A stretch of 64,000 bases of DNA from contig NZ_JAMQGO010000005.1 in the NCBI RefSeq assembly GCF_023703375.1, forward strand, positions 62,001 through 126,000. Reading direction: 5' to 3'. Position numbers and translations under genes: made by a program. The notes beneath the pieces were generated by a model. The model searched no databases, was not told the DNA's origin, and saw only the letters and a list, made by a program, of their open reading frames with translations. Position 1 is the first letter of the stretch, and each line of letters starts with the position of its first letter. This document shows, one piece after another, positions 59,831-64,000 of this stretch. Origin of the DNA: Lutimaribacter degradans. GTDB lineage: Bacteria; Pseudomonadota; Alphaproteobacteria; Rhodobacterales; Rhodobacteraceae.

Positions 59831-60040
59831 ATGAATGCCAATCAACTGATCAACATGGTCATGCGCTTGTTCGTTCGGAAAGTGATGAACAAGGGTATCA
59901 ATGCCGGGATCAACCGGGTAGCGGGCAAGGGCAAACCACGCGGTCAGATGTCTGGCGGGGAACGCAAGCAGGCCCAGCAGGGCAAACGCGCGGCGCAAAC
60001 CGCGCGCAAGGCGGCCCGGGTCACGCGCCGCATGCGCTGA
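59831..60040 (+). CDS. Small basic protein, 69 residues
   Basis: A good binding site (CAGGAGAG) precedes the ATG. The N-terminal half is amphipathic (M-N-A-N-Q-L-I-N-M-V-M-R-L-F-V-R-K-V-M-N-K-G-I split by polar residues); the C-terminal half is strongly basic and Ala-rich (K-R-A-A-Q-T-A-R-K-A-A-R-V-T-R-R), like a nucleic-acid-binding tail. I do not recognise a family. It lies after scpB with a 98-base gap. Confidence 0.75.
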   Translation: MNANQLINMVMRLFVRKVMNKGINAGINRVAGKGKPRGQMSGGERKQAQQGKRAAQTARKAARVTRRMR

Positions 60041-60068
60041 GGGCGCGTCAAGCTGCGCCGGCATGCGA

Positions 60069-60086
60069 CACGGCGCTCGTGCCGTG
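60069..60086. terminator. Short hairpin between convergent genes
   Basis: CACGGC, loop GCTCGT, GCCGTG in the 48-base gap between the small basic gene and dcd. A 6-bp stem without T tract; weak evidence. Confidence 0.35.
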
Positions 60087-60088
60087 AA

Positions 60089-61162
60089 TCAGCCCTTGAA
60101 ATGCTTGGACAGTTTCAGCCCCTGGCCCTGGTAGTTCGAAGCAATGCCGGCGCCGTATAGCTGGTCGGGGCGCGTGGACATGCGTTCATAGACCAGCCGC
60201 CCCACGACCTGCCCGTGCTCCAGCACGAAGGGCGCCTCGTGGCAGCGAACCTCAAGCACGCCGCGCGAGCCGGCCCCGCCCGCCGCGTCATGGCCAAAGC
60301 CGGGGTCGAAGAAGCCCGCATAATGCACGCGGAATTCACCCACCATAGCTATGTAGGGCGCCATTTCGGCGGCATAGTCGGGCGGTATATGCACCGCCTC
60401 GCGGCTGACCAGAATGTAGAACGCCCCCGGATCAAGGATGATTTGGCCATCATGGCTGATCACCTTTTCCCAGAATTCCGCGGGGTCATATGCGCCGATC
60501 CGATCAAGATCGATGACGCCGGTATGCGGCTTGGCGCGGTATCCCACCAGCCCGTCTTGACCGGCCGTCAGGTCGACGGAAAAGCCCAGGCCGTCGCGGA
60601 TAACCGCCGTGCCGTCTACCAGCCGGGCGCTGGCATGCAGCGCGCGCAGCGCGTCGTCATCCAGCACGGCTTGGCCCTGGCGAAAGCGGACCTGGTTCAG
60701 CCGCATGCCGGGGCGCACCAGCACCGAAAACGAGCGCGGGCAGATCTCGGCGTAAAGCGGGCCGCTATAGCCCGGGGGGATGCGGTCGAACTCGACCCCG
60801 CCATCGCTTACGACGCGGGTCAGCAGGTCAAGCCGCCCGGTAGAGCTTTTGGCATTGGCGACTGCCTGGATGTCGTCGGGCAGGGCGAGCGATTCCATCA
60901 AAGGCACCAGGTAGACGCAGCCCTTTTCAAGAACCGCCCCCTGCGACAGGTCCACCCGGTGCATTTCGAACTGTTGCAACCGATCGGCCACGCTGCGGCC
61001 CCGCCCCGCAAGAAACGAGGCCCGCACACGGTAGGCAATTTGCCCCAGCCGCAGATCAAGGCTGGCGGGCTGCACCTGGCCCTGGGTCAGCGGCTGCGTC
61101 AGACGGATGGCCCCGTCATCGCATAGTGCCTTGATCTGTTGGCTGGCCAACACCCCTGTCAT
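60089..61162 (-). CDS. dcd: dCTP deaminase, long (two-domain) form
   Basis: A 357-residue member of the dUTPase/dCTP deaminase family, nearly twice the length of E. coli Dcd. Motifs include Q-P-A-S-L-D-L-R-L-G, N-A-K-S-S-T-G-R-L-D-L and R-V-V-S-D-G-G-V-E-F-D in the first half, and related beta strands in the second (L-V-S-R-E-A-V-H-I-P-P). Long tandem versions are normal in alphaproteobacteria. The start at 61162 gives M-T-G-V-L-A. Confidence 0.88.
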   Translation of the reverse strand: MTGVLASQQIKALCDDGAIRLTQPLTQGQVQPASLDLRLGQIAYRVRASFLAGRGRSVADRLQQFEMHRVDLSQGAVLEKGCVYLVPLMESLALPDDIQAVANAKSSTGRLDLLTRVVSDGGVEFDRIPPGYSGPLYAEICPRSFSVLVRPGMRLNQVRFRQGQAVLDDDALRALHASARLVDGTAVIRDGLGFSVDLTAGQDGLVGYRAKPHTGVIDLDRIGAYDPAEFWEKVISHDGQIILDPGAFYILVSREAVHIPPDYAAEMAPYIAMVGEFRVHYAGFFDPGFGHDAAGGAGSRGVLEVRCHEAPFVLEHGQVVGRLVYERMSTRPDQLYGAGIASNYQGQGLKLSKHFKG

Positions 61163-61266
61163 CGCGATAATCCCCCGGTGGTTCGCGGTGTTTTGCCGGA
61201 TAACCCCAACCGGGCGCAAGAAAAATCATGTCTTCCGACATGCAGGGAAAGCTGGGGTGGGTGAAA

Positions 61267-61343
61267 TGGTCGGGCTAGCAGGATTCGAACCTACGACCTC
61301 CCGTCCCCCAGACGGACGCGCTACCAGACTGCGCTATAGCCCG
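61267..61343 (-). tRNA. tRNA-Pro (anticodon GGG)
   Basis: Minus-strand acceptor CGGGCTA (61343-61337) pairs with TAGCCCG (61277-61271), followed by A and an encoded CCA. The anticodon loop CTGGGGG gives GGG, reading CCC and CCU. The T-loop GTTCGAATC is present. It lies 68 bases downstream of the merR gene. Confidence 0.95.
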
Positions 61344-61411
61344 ACGTGGGGGCCTTCTTAATGGTTTTGCGTGCGGGGGCAAGTGTGAATTTTGCCTTTC
61401 GTCCACTCTTT

Positions 61412-62365
61412 CTAGTTTTGCACCATGCGTGCGCGCAGGCGGGCCAGATCGTCGCGTGCAGCGGCCATTTCTGCCGCCTGCTTGGCATCCAGAGTTCCGC
61501 GGTATGTGGCCAGGGCCGTCAGCACGCCACCTGCCGCGGTGACCTGGTCCAGCGGGGGTGTTTCGGGCACCTCGACGATGGCGGGGCGCGGTGACGGTTC
61601 ATCGGACGGCGTGGCAACAGGGGCAGAGCCGGGCGTGCTGTCGTCATCGGCGGCCTCGTCCACTTGTCCGGCCTCCGGCGCGTCGTCTGCCTGCTTGTCC
61701 GTATTCGGTTCCATTTCGGGGGCAGGGGCGCCCTCGTCATCCTGTGGTGCCATCGGCGCGCTGTCGGCGGGCGCGGTTTGCCCCTCTTTTGCTTCGGCCG
61801 CTTCGGTCGGCTCTGCCTCGGGCGTGGGGGCAGGGGGCGTTGGCATGCCGTCTGCCGCATCGTCCTGCGTGTCGGTTGCCTCGGCCGCCGGTGTCTCGGG
61901 CGGGTCGGGCTCAGCCGCGCCAGGCCCGGTTTCACGATGAAATGCGACGACCGTATCGTCCTTCACAGGCAAAGGTGCGGCATCCTGCGACCCGGTGCTG
62001 CCAACCTCGTGCGGGGTCGTCTGCGCCAATTCATCTGCATCTGGCATGTTGTCTGCCGCGTCGTCTTGCGCCACGGCCCGGGTGACCTCGTCCAGTGGTT
62101 GCGACAGGGCGGATACGTGCTTAACCCCTTTTTCGCGCAGCATTTTCTGAACGCCCTTGATAGTCATCCCGTCGTCGTGCAGCAGCTTCTTTATGCCGCC
62201 CAGAAGAAGCATGTCATCGGGGCGATAATAGCGGCGCCCACCGGCGCGCTTGACGGGCTTGAGCTGTGTGAACTTGCTTTCCCAGAACCGCAGAACATGG
62301 GCGGGCTTGTCCAACCATTCGGCCACTTCGCTTATGGTGCGGAAGGCGTTGGGGGATTTGCTCAT
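61412..62365 (-). CDS. MerR-family regulator with a long acidic tail
   Basis: A 317-residue protein. Residues about 9-85 form a MerR helix-turn-helix ([20 protein letters not shown], then [10 protein letters not shown]). The remaining about 200 residues are an Asp/Glu/Pro/Ala-rich, probably disordered tail with a short helix at the end. No cysteine metal site is seen. It lies 17 bases after ihfA and is probably co-transcribed. Such a MerR gene after ihfA is a conserved arrangement in Rhodobacterales; the regulated genes are unknown. Confidence 0.88.
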   Translation of the reverse strand: MSKSPNAFRTISEVAEWLDKPAHVLRFWESKFTQLKPVKRAGGRRYYRPDDMLLLGGIKKLLHDDGMTIKGVQKMLREKGVKHVSALSQPLDEVTRAVAQDDAADNMPDADELAQTTPHEVGSTGSQDAAPLPVKDDTVVAFHRETGPGAAEPDPPETPAAEATDTQDDAADGMPTPPAPTPEAEPTEAAEAKEGQTAPADSAPMAPQDDEGAPAPEMEPNTDKQADDAPEAGQVDEAADDDSTPGSAPVATPSDEPSPRPAIVEVPETPPLDQVTAAGGVLTALATYRGTLDAKQAAEMAAARDDLARLRARMVQN

Positions 62366-62382
62366 CGCCCTGGGGCCCCGGC

Positions 62383-62685
62383 TTACCGTTTGTTCCCGGC
62401 GGCGACGCGGTCTTTCATCAGGTGCGACGGACGGAAGGTCAGAACGCGGCGCGGATTGATTGGCACCTCTTGCCCGGTCTTGGGGTTGCGGCCAACGCGG
62501 GCCGCCTTGTCGCGTACCGAGAACGTGCCGAAGGATGAAATTTTAACTTGCTCACCCCGCACAAGCGCATCGGACATATGGTCCAGCACGGATTCGACGA
62601 GTTGGCTGGCATCGTTGCGCGACAGGCCGACCTCGCGGTAGATGGCTTCGCTCAGGTCCATGCGCGTTAATGTCTTGCCGGTCAT
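62383..62685 (-). CDS. ihfA: Integration host factor, alpha subunit
   Basis: DNA-bending HU/IHF-family protein of 100 residues with [31 protein letters not shown] (the arm that intercalates a proline) and R-R-V-L-T-F-R-P-S. The alpha form is chosen because it has K-T-L-T-R at the start and I-N-P-R-R-V. A sigma-70-like promoter lies upstream, so it has its own transcription besides read-through from fabH. Confidence 0.94.
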   Translation of the reverse strand: MTGKTLTRMDLSEAIYREVGLSRNDASQLVESVLDHMSDALVRGEQVKISSFGTFSVRDKAARVGRNPKTGQEVPINPRRVLTFRPSHLMKDRVAAGNKR

Positions 62686-62711
62686 TCACTTTCCCCCTGC
62701 GGTTTTGCGCG

Positions 62712-62741
62712 ATGATAGGGGCAGGCTAATTTCCGAGTCAA
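62712..62741 (-). promoter_or_regulatory. ihfA promoter
   Basis: On the minus strand, -35 TTGACT (62741-62736), 18-base spacer, -10 TATCAT (62717-62712), ending 26 bases before the ihfA start. Confidence 0.6.
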
Positions 62742-62784
62742 TATCAATGGGTTGGCCAGCGACATTTACAGCGCATCCTTGCCG

Positions 62785-63756
62785 CTACCAGCGCAGGACA
62801 ACAGCCCCCCATGCCAGGCCGCCACCGATCGCCTCGGTCACGATCAGATCGCCCGGCTTGATCTGGCCGCGCGCGCAGCCCACAGAGAGCGCCAGCGGGA
62901 TCGACGCCGCCGAGGTGTTGCCATGGTCCTGCACGGTGACCACCACGCGCTCCATCGGCACGCCCATCTTTTTCGCCGTGCCCTGGATTATGCGGATATT
63001 GGCCTGGTGCGGCACGATCCAGTCCACGTCGTCGTGGCCCAGGCCGGCCTTTTCCAACGCGCTATCGGCGGTCGCAGCCAATTTCTCGATCGCGTGGCGA
63101 AAGACCTCTTTGCCCTCCATCCGCAGATAGCCGGTGCTTTGGGTCGAGATACCGCCATCTACATACAGAATATCGCGGTGGCGGCCATCAGAATGCAGAT
63201 CGGTCGCCAGGATACCGCGGTCGTCGGTGGTGCCCGCACCCGTTTGCGCCTCAAGCACCAGCGCCCCGGCACCGTCGCCGAAAAGCACGCAGGTTGACCG
63301 ATCGCTCCAGTCCATGATGCGGCTGAAGGTTTCCGAGCCGATGACCATCACGCGCCGTGCCTGGCCCGACGCGATCAGCGCATTGGCGTTGGCCAGCGCA
63401 AAGATGAACCCGGCGCAGACGGCCTGCACGTCAAAGGCAAAGCCGCCGGTCATGCCCAGCTTGTGTTGCACCATCGTCGCAGCCGACGGAAAGGTAAGAT
63501 CGGCGGTCGAGGTGGCCAGGATGATCGTATCCAGGTCGTTGGCGCCGATACCGGCCATGTCCAGCGCGGCCTGCGCCGCCTTCGTGGCCATGTCGGATGT
63601 GGTTTCACCCTCGGCTGCGAAATGCCGCCGTTCGATGCCGGAACGTGCGCGAATCCATTCGTCAGTCGTATCAAGCGAGGCTTCGAAGTCGCTGTTTTCC
63701 ACAACGCGCTCGGGCAGGTAATGCCCGACGCCTCGCACCACCGCCCGTATCGTCAT
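62785..63756 (-). CDS. fabH: 3-oxoacyl-ACP synthase III
   Basis: Starts fatty acid synthesis by joining acetyl-CoA to malonyl-ACP. It has 323 residues with catalytic triad Cys114 (Q-A-V-C-A-G-F), His (P-H-Q-A-N-I-R) and Asn (D-H-G-N-T-S-A-A-S), plus the terminal G-G-G-L-A-W-G-A. The start overlaps the plsX stop by four bases (ATGA), the normal plsX-fabH arrangement. Confidence 0.96.
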   Translation of the reverse strand: MTIRAVVRGVGHYLPERVVENSDFEASLDTTDEWIRARSGIERRHFAAEGETTSDMATKAAQAALDMAGIGANDLDTIILATSTADLTFPSAATMVQHKLGMTGGFAFDVQAVCAGFIFALANANALIASGQARRVMVIGSETFSRIMDWSDRSTCVLFGDGAGALVLEAQTGAGTTDDRGILATDLHSDGRHRDILYVDGGISTQSTGYLRMEGKEVFRHAIEKLAATADSALEKAGLGHDDVDWIVPHQANIRIIQGTAKKMGVPMERVVVTVQDHGNTSAASIPLALSVGCARGQIKPGDLIVTEAIGGGLAWGAVVLRW

Positions 63757-64000
63757 GCGCTTTTATCCTTGTCGTTCGTCATCTCGTGCAATTGCGAGGT
63801 GGCCGCGGCCACCCGTGCGGCAAGCCTGTCGGAAAAACCGCTTTGCGCCAGCTGAAAGGCCAGTTTCACGGCCGCCGACACGCCTGTAGCGTCGGCCGAG
63901 CCGTGCGATTTTACAACCGTGCCGTTGAGACCCAGGAAAACGCCGCCATTCACCCGGCGCGGGTCGATACGCTTGGCCAGGCGACGCAGCGATGTCAGCG
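63753..64000 (-). CDS. plsX: PlsX, phosphate acyltransferase (5' end outside window)
   Basis: Only the C-terminal 81 or so codons are in the window: [22 protein letters not shown] is the characteristic PlsX end, followed by a helical tail. PlsX makes acyl-phosphate from acyl-ACP for phospholipid synthesis. The frame is open to the window edge. It is coupled to fabH. Confidence 0.93.
   Translation of the reverse strand, partial: LTSLRRLAKRIDPRRVNGGVFLGLNGTVVKSHGSADATGVSAAVKLAFQLAQSGFSDRLAARVAAATSQLHEMTNDKDKSA

Overview
The window comes from a high-GC alphaproteobacterium of the order Rhodobacterales (Roseobacter/Paracoccus side). The evidence is the Paracoccus-type order soxB-C-D-E-F, a DksA with a single zinc-site cysteine, RTX proteins with C-terminal Hint domains, the pair of an RlmI-like methyltransferase and a PIN protein of the kind seen in Rhodobacter, and the plsX-fabH-ihfA-merR block. 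All calls are from reading the sequence; no database search was run.

Layout. 1-6411: end of a thiosulfate-oxidation (Sox) locus, with the sulfur-dehydrogenase pair SoxCD and the flavocytochrome pair SoxEF separated by a strong terminator. 6452-7698: dsbB, a DedA/YqaA-type membrane protein and tRNA-Leu(CAA). 7699-18806: a surface or secreted protein island with a 2081-residue RTX/cadherin-like/Hint protein, a free-standing degenerate Hint protein and an 818-residue RTX/Hint protein carrying a VHL-beta-like insert; long gene-poor spacers separate them. 18803-26897: a MocA-like nucleotidyltransferase, two divergent 805-residue FAD oxidoreductase/GcvT fusions, a Rieske oxygenase with a small coupled gene and an XRE regulator, probably for demethylating N-methylated compounds such as betaines. 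The two intergenic regulatory regions share a palindromic motif.

27128-32646: the ilvIH operon with a complete attenuator (promoter, leader peptide with Val-Val-Ile-Ile-Leu, alternative hairpins), bpt, an RDD protein, a DUF2852 protein under a duplicated palindrome, and proX. 32821-42484: glnE, edd-eda with a LacI-type operator exactly between the -35 and -10 boxes, a lipoprotein, the methyltransferase/PIN pair, an M48 peptidase and an Asp/Glu-racemase-like enzyme. 42528-46527: a MoxR/VWA module that includes a 55-residue membrane protein. 46716-49272: dksA, a flavin monooxygenase and xthA.

49439-50842: a two-gene unit of a 109-residue protein with five F-S-S-A-A-A repeats and a helical partner of unknown function. 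I consider this the best candidate for an undescribed system. 50851-64000: housekeeping genes (erpA, dGTPase, antiporter, argS, SPOR protein, nagZ, scpA, scpB, dcd, tRNA-Pro, merR, ihfA, fabH, plsX end). No CRISPR array, insertion sequence, integrase or prophage gene was seen.
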